Assembly: GCF_003097355.1 (NCBI RefSeq)
Contig: NZ_PYUI01000005.1
Location: 1-64,000 of the forward strand
Direction of reading: 5' to 3'
DNA: 64,000 nt
From: Arthrobacter sp. H-02-3
GTDB taxonomy: Bacteria; Actinomycetota; Actinomycetes; Actinomycetales; Micrococcaceae
The position numbers and the translations under genes are program-made. Within the stretch, counting starts at the first letter, position 1, and the number at the start of each line of letters is the position of its first letter. Shown piece by piece: positions 37,289 through 45,749 of the stretch. The notes beneath the pieces were generated by a model. The model made no database searches. It had not been told where the DNA came from and saw only the letters and a program-made list of their open reading frames with translations.

Positions 37289-38236
37289 ATGAGCCGGGGG
37301 AATGATCTGGCAAGCCGCGTTCGAAGCATCGGACGCGGCTTTGCCGTGACAGCCGCGGTCGGCACCGCAGCAGGGGCGGCCGCCACCGGTTACGGAATCT
37401 GGGAGAAGAACCAGTTCGTGCTCCGGGAGGAAACTCTCCCCATCCTGCCGGCCGGCTTCGGCCCGTTCCGGGTGCTGCACCTCTCCGACATCCACTTCGT
37501 GCCGGGCCAGCACCGGAAGGCCCAGTGGCTGTCCTCCCTGGCCGAGCTGAGGCCGGACCTCGTGGTGAACACCGGCGACAACCTCAGCCACCCCAAAGGC
37601 GTGGCTCCCCTCGTGGAGGCCCTACGTCCCCTCCTGGAATTCCCCGGCGTGTTCGTTCCCGGCTCGAACGACTACTTCGGCCCGCGCCTGAAGAACCCCG
37701 CCTCGTATCTATTCGGGCCCTCCGGCCAGAGCAAAGACCCACAGAAGCTCGACTGGCCGCTGCTGCGGTCCGAGTTTGGCATGTCCGGCTGGTTGGACCT
37801 GACCAACCGCTGCCAGTCCCTGGTGCTCCAGGGCATGCGCTTCGACTTCTCCGGCGTCGACGATCCCCACCTGCGCCTCGAACGGTACGCCGGCTGGCCC
37901 CGCGGTACCAAGGGCCGGGACTCCGATCCGCACGTGCGCGTCGCCGTCGCCCACGCGCCCTACCAGCGCGTCCTCGACCACTTCACCGACGACGGCGCCG
38001 ACCTCATCCTGGCCGGCCACACCCACGGCGGGCAGATCTGCATCCCGGGCTACGGGGCGCTGGTCACCAACTGCGACCTTCCCACCTGGCGGGCCCGCGG
38101 CCTGCACACGTGGGAAAGCAACGGCAGGGCGACGCCGGTCAACGTCTCCGGCGGCATCGGTACCTCCCGGTTCGCCCCGGTCCGCATCGCCTGCCGCCCC
38201 GAAGCCGTCCTGCTCACGCTGACCTCCCGCGCCTGA
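37289..38236 (+). CDS. Calcineurin-like metallophosphoesterase
   Basis: A 315-residue protein with an N-terminal hydrophobic segment (about 15-36) and a two-metal phosphoesterase core: LSDIHF, NTGDN, AGHTHGGQ. The usual GNHD block reads GSNDY, which is typical of this actinobacterial branch, so a canonical metal ligand may be altered. The active site probably faces outside the membrane. It is directly downstream of ponA, suggesting an envelope role. The substrate is unknown. Confidence 0.88.
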   Translation: MSRGNDLASRVRSIGRGFAVTAAVGTAAGAAATGYGIWEKNQFVLREETLPILPAGFGPFRVLHLSDIHFVPGQHRKAQWLSSLAELRPDLVVNTGDNLSHPKGVAPLVEALRPLLEFPGVFVPGSNDYFGPRLKNPASYLFGPSGQSKDPQKLDWPLLRSEFGMSGWLDLTNRCQSLVLQGMRFDFSGVDDPHLRLERYAGWPRGTKGRDSDPHVRVAVAHAPYQRVLDHFTDDGADLILAGHTHGGQICIPGYGALVTNCDLPTWRARGLHTWESNGRATPVNVSGGIGTSRFAPVRIACRPEAVLLTLTSRA

Positions 38237-38261
38237 ACCTGACCTCCCGCGGGCCCGAGGA

Positions 38262-38738
38262 ATGGACATGCCCTCCCCCGACGCTGCCGTCCGCGGGACA
38301 TGCCCTCCGGTGGCTCTCCTTCCCGTGGGACATGCCCTCCCCTGATCGCGAGCAATGAGCATGGTGCCATCAGGTCCACTCCAGGGAGCCAGGACTGGAC
38401 ATGTCCCGTGGGGCCGGGGCCAAGACTGGACATGCTCCCCGACGCTGCCGTCCGCGGGACATGCCCTCCGGTGGCTCTCCTTCCCGTGGGACATGCCCTC
38501 CCCTGATCGCGAGCAATGAGCATGGTGGCATCATCTCCATTCCACGGAGCCAAGGCTGGACATGCCCTCCCCCGGCGCTGCCGTCCGCGGGACATGCCCT
38601 CCGGTGGCTCTCCTTCCCGTGGGACATGCCCTCCCCTGATCGCGAGCAATGAGCATGGTGGCATCATGTCCACTCCACGGAGCCAGGGCTGGACATGTCC
38701 CGTGGGGTCCGGGCCATGACTGGACATGTCCCGTGGGG
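38262..38738. repeat. Array 2 of GGACATG-type palindromic elements
   Basis: Three tandem copies of a unit of about 130-133 bp (starting near 38263, 38427 and 38557; the first copy carries about 34 extra bp), plus a partial copy. Each unit holds several GGACATGCCC, GGACATGTCC or GAGCATGG elements. CATG centres are at about 38267, 38299, 38331, 38360, 38400, 38431, 38460, 38492, 38521, 38561, 38593, 38625, 38654, 38694 and 38725, that is, spacings of 29-32 bp with 40 bp recurring. It fills the gap upstream of the ABC exporter operon. Confidence 0.8.
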
Positions 38739-38838
38739 CCCGGGGAGCGGTACCCTGACTTCATTGCGGATCGTAATGACTGTCCGAGACCACGGGCCCG
38801 CCCACTGCCGGGTGAATACGGTCACATGATGGCCTAGG

Positions 38839-38859
38839 GTAGTTGCTACAGGAAACTAC
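38839..38859 (+). promoter_or_regulatory. Inverted repeat upstream of the ABC exporter
   Basis: GTAGTT and AACTAC flank a 9-nt centre, about 44 nt before the first exporter gene, within 38756-38902, the only non-repetitive stretch between array 2 and the operon. Position and symmetry suit an operator, but no regulator gene is adjacent. Confidence 0.35.
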
Positions 38860-38902
38860 ATTCAACGGTGCTCTCTACGCACGGGCGTCTTAAGAAGCAG
38901 GC

Positions 38903-40726
38903 ATGGCCAAGCAGACTTCATTCTTCACCTCCATCAGCCGTCTCTACCCGCACGTCAGGCCGATACTGCCCCGGCTGGTCATGGGTCTGCTCTCGGCGCT
39001 GCTGGCGAGCCTGATGGCACTGGCCATCCCCCAGGTGCTGCGCGTGCTGGTCAACGAATCCCTCAAGCCCGGCGGCAGCGCGGAAGCCGTGTGGACCGCC
39101 TCGCTCGTGATCCTGCTCCTGGGCATCGCCGAGGCCGGTCTCGTAGCCCTGCGCCGCCAGTTCGTCATCAACCCTGCCACCACCGTGGAGACCCGGATGC
39201 GGGTCTCCCTGTACGGGCATCTGCAGGACCTCACGGTGTCCTTCCACGACCGCTGGGGCTCCGGGCAGCTGCTCTCCCGCGCCATGACGGACCTGAATTT
39301 CCTGCGCCGCTGGATGGCCTTCGGGGCCATCATGCTGGTGGTCACCACGCTCACCGTGGTGATCGGCGTCGCGGTGATGTTCTCAATGAGCTGGCAGCTG
39401 GCCCTGATCTTCCTGGCCGCCGCCGTGCCGATCATGATCTACGGATTCCGTTTCCGCACCCGGTTCAGCAAGGTGGCCCGCCGCAGCCAGGACCAGGCCG
39501 GGGACCTTGCCACGACGGTCGAAGAATCCGTGCACGGCATCCGAGTGCTGAAGGCCTTCGGCCGCAGCCAAGAGGCGCTGGAGAACTTCAACGAGCAGGC
39601 CCAGGAGCTCCGGCAGACCGAGATTGCCAAGGCCAAACACCTGGCGACCTTCAGCCTTGTCGTGACGCTGCTGCCCGAGCTCGCCCTCGGCGCCGGGCTG
39701 GTCGTCGGCATCATGCTCGCCTCCACGGACCAGCTCTCCATCGGGTCCCTCGTGGCCTTCTTCGCCACCGCCGCTGTCGTGGCCGCGCCGGTCGAGTTCT
39801 GCGGCATGCTGCTGGCCATGGCCCTCACCGCGAAGTCGGCGGTGGACCGGCACTTCGAGGTCATGGACGCGCGGAACACGATCACCAGCCCGGACAAGCC
39901 GCGCCGGCCGGCTGAGCTGAAGGGTGCCCTAAGCTTCCACGATGCCTCGTTCGCGTTCGAGGACGCCCCGGACAAGCCGATCCTCAAGAACATCAGCCTG
40001 GACATCCGGCCCGGGGAGACCATGGCCTTGGTCGGCATCACAGGCAGCGGGAAGAGCGCCCTGCTCCAACTGGTCCCCCGCCTCTACGAGGTCACCGGCG
40101 GCGCCATCACGATCGACGGCGTGGATCTGCGCGAGTTCAGCGTGGAGGATCTGCGCACCGTCGTTGCCGTGGCGTTCGAAGACACCACGTTGTTCTCCAG
40201 TTCCGTCCGCGACAACGTCCTGCTCGGAGCGCCCGACGCCGGCCCGGCGGACAGCCGCGACGCCGCCCTGGAGGAAGCCCTCGACGTCGCCCAGGCCCAC
40301 TTCGCCTATTCGCTGCCGGACGGGGTGGACACCCTGATCGGCGAGGAAGGCCTGAGCCTCTCCGGCGGCCAGCGCCAGCGCATCGCCCTGGCCCGTGCCA
40401 TCGCAGCGAAACCGGCCGTGCTGGTCCTGGACGACCCGCTCTCGGCACTCGATGTGAACACCGAGGTCCTCGTTGAGGCCAGGCTCCGCGAAGTCCTCGC
40501 GGACACCACCACGCTGATCGTGGCCCACCGGCCCTCCACGGTGGCGCTGGCCGACCGCGTGGCTCTGCTCGAGGACGGCCGGATCACCGCCGTCGGAACC
40601 CACACGGAGCTGCTCGCCACCAACAGTCACTACCGCTACGTGATCGCCAGCCTGGACACGGAACCGCGGGACCTGGATTCAGAACTGTCCGCCTTCGAGG
40701 ACCGGTCCGAGGAGATTTCCCGATGA
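38903..40726 (+). CDS. ABC exporter half-transporter, subunit with degenerate ATP site
   Basis: A 607-residue fused permease-ATPase: six transmembrane helices (about 20-310) and a nucleotide-binding domain (about 340-590). Walker A is GITGSGKSA and the signature LSGGQ is intact, but the Walker B glutamate is Asp ([11 protein letters not shown]) and the Q-loop Gln is Glu (AFEDTTLF). That is the pattern of the non-hydrolysing partner in heterodimeric exporters such as TmrAB. Its TGA overlaps the ATG of the next gene. The substrate (drug, lipid or peptide) is unknown. Confidence 0.9.
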   Translation: MAKQTSFFTSISRLYPHVRPILPRLVMGLLSALLASLMALAIPQVLRVLVNESLKPGGSAEAVWTASLVILLLGIAEAGLVALRRQFVINPATTVETRMRVSLYGHLQDLTVSFHDRWGSGQLLSRAMTDLNFLRRWMAFGAIMLVVTTLTVVIGVAVMFSMSWQLALIFLAAAVPIMIYGFRFRTRFSKVARRSQDQAGDLATTVEESVHGIRVLKAFGRSQEALENFNEQAQELRQTEIAKAKHLATFSLVVTLLPELALGAGLVVGIMLASTDQLSIGSLVAFFATAAVVAAPVEFCGMLLAMALTAKSAVDRHFEVMDARNTITSPDKPRRPAELKGALSFHDASFAFEDAPDKPILKNISLDIRPGETMALVGITGSGKSALLQLVPRLYEVTGGAITIDGVDLREFSVEDLRTVVAVAFEDTTLFSSSVRDNVLLGAPDAGPADSRDAALEEALDVAQAHFAYSLPDGVDTLIGEEGLSLSGGQRQRIALARAIAAKPAVLVLDDPLSALDVNTEVLVEARLREVLADTTTLIVAHRPSTVALADRVALLEDGRITAVGTHTELLATNSHYRYVIASLDTEPRDLDSELSAFEDRSEEISR

Positions 40727-42588
40727 GCAGCGCAACATTCGGCACCGCCAACGAGGACAACGCGCACCTCACCAGGACCGAGAGCAAGGCCGTCCGGCGG
40801 CGCTCCCTGGCCCTGCTGGGTTCCCTGATCCGCCCCGTCCGGGCGCGTTTCTGGCTGACAATCGGCGCCGTCGTCCTGTCCCAGGCAGCCCGCGTGGCCG
40901 GGCCGGCGCTGATAGCCTTCGGAATCGACCACGCGCTCCCGGCCCTGCGGGCCGGCAACAGCCTGCCCCTCGCGTTTGCCGGCGTCGCGTACCTGGCCGC
41001 TGCCGCCGCTACGGCGGGCCTGACCGCCCTCTACGTCACGTCGACAGCCAGGCTCAGCCAGGCGATGCTGCTGGATCTTCGCGTCCGGGTCTTCCGCCAC
41101 ACGCAGCGGCTGAGCCTGGAATTCCACGAGAAATACACCTCCGGCCGGATCATCGCCCGGCAGACCTCGGACCTGGAAGCCCTGCGCGAACTGCTGGACT
41201 CCGGCGTGAGCTCGCTGGCCTCGGGACTGCTGTTCATGGCGTTCACGGCCATCACGGTGTTCGCCCTGGACTGGCGCACCGGCGTCCTGGTGCTGGCCGC
41301 GGGCGTACCCATGTACTTCCTGGCCCGCTGGTACCAGAAGCATTCCCAGATCGCCTTCCGCGAATCCCGGGTGGTCTCGGCCCGGCTGATCGTGCACTTC
41401 GTGGAAACCATGACCGGCATCCGCGCGGTGAAGGCATTCCGCAAGGAACGCGAGAATGCCGCGCGCTACGCCGAACTCTCCGAGGACTACCGGCGCGCAA
41501 CCGTCCGCTCCATCAACCTCAACGGCATCTTCCAGCCCGGGCTGGTGCTGATCGGCAATGTCTGCGTCGCCGTCGTACTGCTCACGGGCGGGTTCCGGGT
41601 CCTCAGCGGCGAGCTCGCGGTGGGCGTGCTCCTGGCCCTGATCCTGTCCACCAAGCGCTTCTTCCAGCCGGTGGACCAGATGGCCATGTTCTACAACTCC
41701 TTCCAAAGCGCCCAGGCGGCCCTGGAAAAGGTCTCGGGCCTGCTTGAGGAAATCCCCACCGTCCGGCCGCCGCAGACGCCCGTGGCCCTGCCCTACGCGC
41801 GCGGCAGTATCGACTTCAACGGCGTCGAATTCCGCTACGGCGACGGCCCGGTGATCATCCCGAGGCTGGACCTGCACATCCCCGCCGGCCAGACGGTCGC
41901 GCTCGTCGGGCAGACCGGCGCCGGCAAGTCCACCTTGGCGAAGCTGATCGCCCGCTTCTACGACGTCTCCGCCGGATCCGTCACGCTCGACGGCGTGGAC
42001 CTGCGCCAGCTCACCACCGAAGACCTGCGCCGCAACGTCGTCATGGTCACCCAGGAGGCCTTCCTGTTCAGCGGCTCCGTCGCGGACAACATCGCCCTGG
42101 GCCGGCCCGAGGCGTCCCGTGAGGAGATCGAGGACGCCGCCCGGGCCGTGGGGGCACACGCCTTCATCACGGAACTTCCGGACGGCTACGACACGGACGT
42201 CAACAAGCGAGGCGGCCGCGTCTCCGCCGGACAGCGCCAGCTGATCAGCTTCGCCCGGGCGTTCCTGGCCCGCCCGGCGGTCCTGATCCTGGACGAGGCA
42301 ACCTCGTCGCTGGACATCCCGTCGGAACGCATGGTCCAGCAGGGCCTCGCCGGCCTGCTGCGCGGCACGAGGGAGGCCGGCACGCGGGATACCAACCCGG
42401 CCGGGACGCACGGCGCCGGGCGGACCGCGCTCATCATCGCCCACCGGCTCTCCACAGTGGAGACGGCGGACCGGGTCCTGGTGGTGCACGACGGGCGCGT
42501 CGTCGAAGACGGCACGCCCGGGCAGCTGATCGGCGACGGCGGCGCCTTCGCCCGGCTCCACGGCGCCTGGAAAGACTCCCTGGTCTGA
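40723..42588 (+). CDS. ABC exporter half-transporter, catalytic subunit
   Basis: A 621-residue partner of the preceding subunit, coupled by an ATGA overlap. It has six transmembrane helices followed by a nucleotide-binding domain with Walker [11 protein letters not shown]-loop VTQEAFLF, Walker [12 protein letters not shown] and switch His (IIAHRLST), all canonical. Its signature is changed to VSAGQ. Together the pair makes one consensus ATP site (this subunit's Walker motifs with LSGGQ of the partner) and one degenerate site. A short Gly/Thr-rich insertion precedes the switch region. Confidence 0.9.
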   Translation: MSSATFGTANEDNAHLTRTESKAVRRRSLALLGSLIRPVRARFWLTIGAVVLSQAARVAGPALIAFGIDHALPALRAGNSLPLAFAGVAYLAAAAATAGLTALYVTSTARLSQAMLLDLRVRVFRHTQRLSLEFHEKYTSGRIIARQTSDLEALRELLDSGVSSLASGLLFMAFTAITVFALDWRTGVLVLAAGVPMYFLARWYQKHSQIAFRESRVVSARLIVHFVETMTGIRAVKAFRKERENAARYAELSEDYRRATVRSINLNGIFQPGLVLIGNVCVAVVLLTGGFRVLSGELAVGVLLALILSTKRFFQPVDQMAMFYNSFQSAQAALEKVSGLLEEIPTVRPPQTPVALPYARGSIDFNGVEFRYGDGPVIIPRLDLHIPAGQTVALVGQTGAGKSTLAKLIARFYDVSAGSVTLDGVDLRQLTTEDLRRNVVMVTQEAFLFSGSVADNIALGRPEASREEIEDAARAVGAHAFITELPDGYDTDVNKRGGRVSAGQRQLISFARAFLARPAVLILDEATSSLDIPSERMVQQGLAGLLRGTREAGTRDTNPAGTHGAGRTALIIAHRLSTVETADRVLVVHDGRVVEDGTPGQLIGDGGAFARLHGAWKDSLV

Positions 42589-42610
42589 CCCGCTCCCCCG
42601 CGGTTCGCAC

Positions 42611-42649
42611 GACGGCGTCCGGCGTCCGGTCCCGGCGTCGTACGCCGTC
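42611..42649 (+). terminator. Inverted repeat after the ABC exporter operon
   Basis: GACGGCGT and ACGCCGTC form an 8-bp stem about 22 nt after the stop codon. The intervening sequence is GC-rich and may fold further. It is probably a factor-independent stop for the exporter transcript. Confidence 0.45.
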
Positions 42650-42763
42650 TTCACGTCCTCGAACCCGTCCCCACGCACCGGTGTTCCACCCTATTTCACG
42701 CCCGATTTCACATCCGGGGCCATGATCGGATACTCTTGTGAAGTTGCTTTTGAAGCAACGGAT

Positions 42764-42840
42764 CGGGATGTGGCGCAGCTTGGTAGCGCGCGTCGTTCGG
42801 GACGACGAGGTCGCAGGTTCAAATCCTGTCATCCCGACCA
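42764..42840 (+). tRNA. tRNA-Pro (CGG)
   Basis: The full cloverleaf is visible. The acceptor stem CGGGATG pairs with CATCCCG, the D-arm has GCGCAGCTTGGTAGCGC, the anticodon stem CGTCG/CGACG encloses the loop TTCGGGA with anticodon CGG, and the T-arm has GGTTCAAATCC. CCA is encoded at 42838-42840. A terminator follows directly, so it is an independent unit. Confidence 0.97.
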
Positions 42841-42846
42841 CAGATA

Positions 42847-42886
42847 AAAGAGGGCCCTCCACGCGGAGGGTCCTCTTTTTCTTTGC
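42847..42886 (+). terminator. Rho-independent terminator of tRNA-Pro
   Basis: AAGAGGGCCCTCC and GGAGGGTCCTCTT form a long stem with a 4-nt loop, followed by a T-tract. It is the best canonical terminator in the window. Confidence 0.92.
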
Positions 42887-42952
42887 CCGCACTTTTGGTC
42901 CCCCGCGAAAATAGGAAAATCCTTCCGCCGGGGATTTGCGCCGCATGCGGCA

Positions 42953-42980
42953 CAGCCCCGGGAAACAGTCCCCGGGGCTG
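42953..42980 (-). terminator. Hairpin downstream of the repeat-peptide gene
   Basis: CAGCCCCGGG and CCCGGGGCTG form a perfect 10-bp stem with an 8-nt loop, 73 nt beyond the stop of the minus-strand peptide gene. It may end that transcript; there is no strong T-tract in either direction. Confidence 0.5.
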
Positions 42981-43053
42981 CGCTGGATAGCCGTGGTCGA
43001 TTTTTGTGACGCGGGCCGGCAGGCGCCGCGCCGGATCTGTCACATCGAATCTG

Positions 43054-43272
43054 TTACATCGGGTCGGGCCAGTTGCCGACGTTGAGCGAGTGGGTCATGG
43101 GATCGGGCCAGTTGCCGACCGCCTGGGCCGTGCGCATGGGATCCGGCCAGTTGCCGACCGCGGCAACGTGTGAGACATCGGTAAGTGAAGCAGCGGACAG
43201 CACGGCCGGAGCCGCGGCGGAGAATGCCAGTGCGCCCGCCAGAACGGCGCCGGCTGCAATCTTCTTCAACAT
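43054..43272 (-). CDS. Secreted propeptide with three VGNWPDPM repeats, candidate signalling peptide
   Basis: A 72-residue product. A Sec signal peptide (LKKIAAGAVLAGALAF core, cleavage near APA or LSA at about residues 22-27) is followed by about 45 residues containing VGNWPDPM three times with a 13-residue period; spacers are RTAQA and THSLN. The last repeat ends exactly at the stop codon. There is no other domain and no cysteine. Tandem short peptides behind a signal sequence, next to a divergent XRE-TPR regulator, fit a propheromone of RRNPP type. ATG 43272 is used; ATG 43284 would only extend the signal peptide. A small structural or antimicrobial peptide is an alternative. Confidence 0.75.
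   Translation of the reverse strand: MLKKIAAGAVLAGALAFSAAAPAVLSAASLTDVSHVAAVGNWPDPMRTAQAVGNWPDPMTHSLNVGNWPDPM
43057..43158 (-). repeat. Three 24-bp coding repeats, 39-bp period
   Basis: Copies at 43057-43080, 43096-43119 and 43135-43158 each encode VGNWPDPM. They differ only at third codon positions of Pro5, Asp6 and Pro7, so all changes between copies are silent. Spacers differ in both bases and residues. Confidence 0.9.
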
Positions 43273-43402
43273 AGAGTTCCTCAATAAGAGTCGGGGTCCT
43301 TAACCAAGTCAGCACTACCCTTGTTGACACACATTGTAAAATGGTTTCCACAGAGACTGTCAAGCATTTAGTACAAAGAATGTCCGGAATTAGGAGGTGT
43401 CC
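43273..43402. promoter_or_regulatory. Divergent promoter region between peptide and receptor genes
   Basis: This 130-bp region is AT-rich compared with its surroundings. On the minus strand, TTGACA (43363-43358) is followed after 17 bp by TTTACA (43340-43335), or after 19 bp by TACAAT, a good promoter for the peptide gene. On the plus strand another TTGACA lies at 43324-43329, without an obvious -10 at normal spacing. The two TTGACA/TGTCAA boxes form an inverted repeat with 28 bp between arms, which could also be the regulator's operator. AGGAGG at 43392-43397 serves the regulator. Confidence 0.55.
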
Positions 43403-44668
43403 GTGGGGAACGGATTTGGGGAGAAGCTCCGCGCGGAACGGCTCGAACGGGGCCTGACGCAAGCGGAACTGGGCCGTGACCTGTACTCCCCCAGCTATAT
43501 CTCACTACTGGAAACCGGACGCCGCGAGCCCACTGCCGATGTCATCGAAGAGCTTGCGCGCCGGCTCGAACTTGCCCCCAAAGCGCTCGAAGCCTGGAGC
43601 CAGCCGGTGTCCGTCAGCGACGCCGAATATGTGCTCGCGGGACTCTACGCCCGGCAGGCCTGGGACCTCCGCGACTACCCCGTGGCCGCCACCCACGCCG
43701 CCGCCGCCGCCAAGATCGCCCTGGAAGCCAAGAACACCAGCGCCTGGTGGAACATGACCTACATGCAGGCCGAGTGCCTGATCAAGCAGGGCCTCTGGCA
43801 GGAGTGCAAGGACGTCGTCCGGAATCTCCTGGAGCACCCGATGGCCGCGGAATCGGCCGGGCTCGGCGTCCGCGCCCAACAGATGCTCGCCGCCGCCTCG
43901 CAGGGGCAGGGCCAATTGACGGCCGCCGTCGAACATGCGCAGGAAGCGGTGCGCCTCTGCGCCCAGCTGCCCAAGGGCTCCACGATGATTATCGGCGCGC
44001 TGCGGGCGCTCATCGGCGCCCTGGCCGAGAGCGGCCGGCTGGATGAGGCCTGGGAGTACTGCCAGGCCATGAACGACCAGATGGATGACCACTCCATGTC
44101 CCAGCTCGCCGGCGAGGTGGCCTGGGTGATCGGCAACGTGGCATTCATGCGCCACGACTACGCCGAGGGCATCAAATACCACGAGCGTGCCGGCCGGCTG
44201 CTCTCCCCGGCGAACGATATCGACTTGTGGGCCCGGTTCAACAAGGCCTCGGCGGCGGTCCGGCTCTCCTCGGGGATCGTCGAACCCGAAACCCTGTCCT
44301 CGATCGAACGCGCCGAACTGGCCCTCTCGATTGTGGGCGGCAACAAGACCGACCAGCTGGAAGTCGCTTTTATCCGGGCCCGCTGGCTCTACCTCACCGG
44401 GGACATCGTGGCGGCCGTCCAGAAGCTGCGCGAGATCCACGCGGAGCGCGAGTCGCTGGCCCGACACACGGCCGGCGAAGTTTCACTGCTGCTGGGGAAG
44501 GCCCTCAAGGCCGCCGGGGAATCCGCCGAGGCCCTGGTCTACCTCGAGGAAGCCCAGAAGGAATTCAGCGCGGCGGGAGCCTCGGACCGGGTCCAGCAGG
44601 CGTTGGATGCCGTGCTCGAGATCCGGCTCGCCCAGCGGCGCGCGGAGGCAGCGTCGGCCGAAGCCTAG
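43403..44668 (+). CDS. XRE-family regulator with TPR domain, candidate peptide receptor (RRNPP-like)
   Basis: A 421-residue protein. Residues about 6-58 form a Cro/C1-type helix-turn-helix (RGLTQAELGRDLYSPSYISLLETGRREP). The remaining 350 residues are helical with repeated TPR-like pairs (YARQAWDLRDYPVAATHAAA, ALIGALAESGRLDEAWEYCQ, VAFMRHDYAEGIKYHERAG, EVSLLLGKALKAAGESAEAL). This is the architecture of PlcR, NprR and PrgX, which bind imported short peptides in the TPR groove. GTG 43403 is preferred because AGGAGG lies 5 nt upstream; GTG 43397 lies too close. It is divergent from the repeat-peptide gene. Other XRE-TPR proteins are not peptide receptors, so this role is inferred. Confidence 0.85.
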   Translation: MGNGFGEKLRAERLERGLTQAELGRDLYSPSYISLLETGRREPTADVIEELARRLELAPKALEAWSQPVSVSDAEYVLAGLYARQAWDLRDYPVAATHAAAAAKIALEAKNTSAWWNMTYMQAECLIKQGLWQECKDVVRNLLEHPMAAESAGLGVRAQQMLAAASQGQGQLTAAVEHAQEAVRLCAQLPKGSTMIIGALRALIGALAESGRLDEAWEYCQAMNDQMDDHSMSQLAGEVAWVIGNVAFMRHDYAEGIKYHERAGRLLSPANDIDLWARFNKASAAVRLSSGIVEPETLSSIERAELALSIVGGNKTDQLEVAFIRARWLYLTGDIVAAVQKLREIHAERESLARHTAGEVSLLLGKALKAAGESAEALVYLEEAQKEFSAAGASDRVQQALDAVLEIRLAQRRAEAASAEA

Positions 44669-44738
44669 CCCCGCCCCACAGGCCGTACGGCCGGGTCCCG
44701 TGATGGGCCCGGCGAACGGTGGCGGCGGGACCGCCGGA

Positions 44739-45749
44739 TTAGGCGAACGTCCGGCCGGTGAGCTTCTCGTAGGCCTCCACGTAGCGGCTGCGCGTGCGGG
44801 CCACGACGTCGGCCGGAAGGGCCGGCGGGGGCGTGTCGGAGGCCTTGTGCCAGCCGGAGGCCGGCGAGGTCAGCCAGTCGCGCACGTACTGCTTGTCGTA
44901 GGACGGCTGGGCCTGCCCGGGCCGGTACGTGGCCGCATCCCAGAAACGTGAGGAATCCGGGGTCAGCACCTCGTCGCCCAGGGTGATCACGCCGGTCGCC
45001 GCGTCGACGCCGAACTCCACTTTGGTGTCGGCCAGGATGATGCCGCGGCCGCGCGCGATGTCCTCGGCCTTGGTGTAGATCTCCAGGGTGAGCTCACGGA
45101 GCTTGGCCGCGACCTCCGCACCGACGAGGCCAACGACGGCGTCGTAGGTGATGTTCTCGTCGTGCTCGCCTACCTCGGCCTTCGCCGACGGCGTGAAGAG
45201 GGCTTCATCCAGCCGCGATCCGTCCACGAGGCCGGCGGGCAGCGGGATGCTGCACACGGTGCCGGACTCGCGGTACTCCAGGAGCCCGGAGCCGGTGAGG
45301 TAGCCGCGGGCGATGCACTCGACCGGGAACATGTCCAGTTTTTTGCAGATCATCGCCCGGCCCTCGACGGCGGCGGGAACACCGCCGTCGACCGTGGAGG
45401 CGAGGACATGGTGCGCGACGCCGAGCTGTTCGAACCACCACAGGCTCAGCTGGGTCAGGATGCGTCCCTTGTCCGGGATCTCGCTGGCCAGCACGTGGTC
45501 GTAGGCGCTGATGCGGTCGCTGGCCACCACCAGGACGCAGTCCTGGCCGATGCGCTCCGTGATGGCCGCGTCCGCGGGGACATACAGGTCACGGACCTTG
45601 CCGGAGTAGACGTGCTGCCAGCCCGGCAGGTCCTGCGTGGCGGTGTCCAGACCGCCCTTGGGAGGGGTGCCGGACGGTGCGGGGCCGGACTGTGCGGGAC
45701 CGGACTGTGCGGGGCCGGGGGTCGAGGCTGCGGGATCCGTCACGGTCAT
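44739..45749 (-). CDS. purC: Phosphoribosylaminoimidazole-succinocarboxamide synthase
   Basis: A 336-residue SAICAR synthetase of the purine pathway, which joins CAIR and aspartate using ATP. Landmarks are YSGKVRDLY, VVASDRISAYDHVL, VECIARGYLTGSG, RGIILADTKVEFG and TPDSSRFWDAATY. The first about 35 residues are a Ser/Gly/Pro-rich extension with repeated AQSGP units. The ATG overlaps the purD stop as ATGA. Confidence 0.96.
   Translation of the reverse strand: MTVTDPAASTPGPAQSGPAQSGPAPSGTPPKGGLDTATQDLPGWQHVYSGKVRDLYVPADAAITERIGQDCVLVVASDRISAYDHVLASEIPDKGRILTQLSLWWFEQLGVAHHVLASTVDGGVPAAVEGRAMICKKLDMFPVECIARGYLTGSGLLEYRESGTVCSIPLPAGLVDGSRLDEALFTPSAKAEVGEHDENITYDAVVGLVGAEVAAKLRELTLEIYTKAEDIARGRGIILADTKVEFGVDAATGVITLGDEVLTPDSSRFWDAATYRPGQAQPSYDKQYVRDWLTSPASGWHKASDTPPPALPADVVARTRSRYVEAYEKLTGRTFA

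Noticed and set aside
38262..38738. CRISPR array
   Set aside because: The repeats are only about 10 bp, the sequence between them is itself repeated, spacing is not uniform, and no cas genes are near.
38050..38764. Overlapping open frames rich in Cys, Pro, Gly and His on both strands of arrays 2 and 3
   Set aside because: They arise from the GC-rich repeats; unit lengths (about 130-164 bp) do not keep a frame, and no start signals fit.
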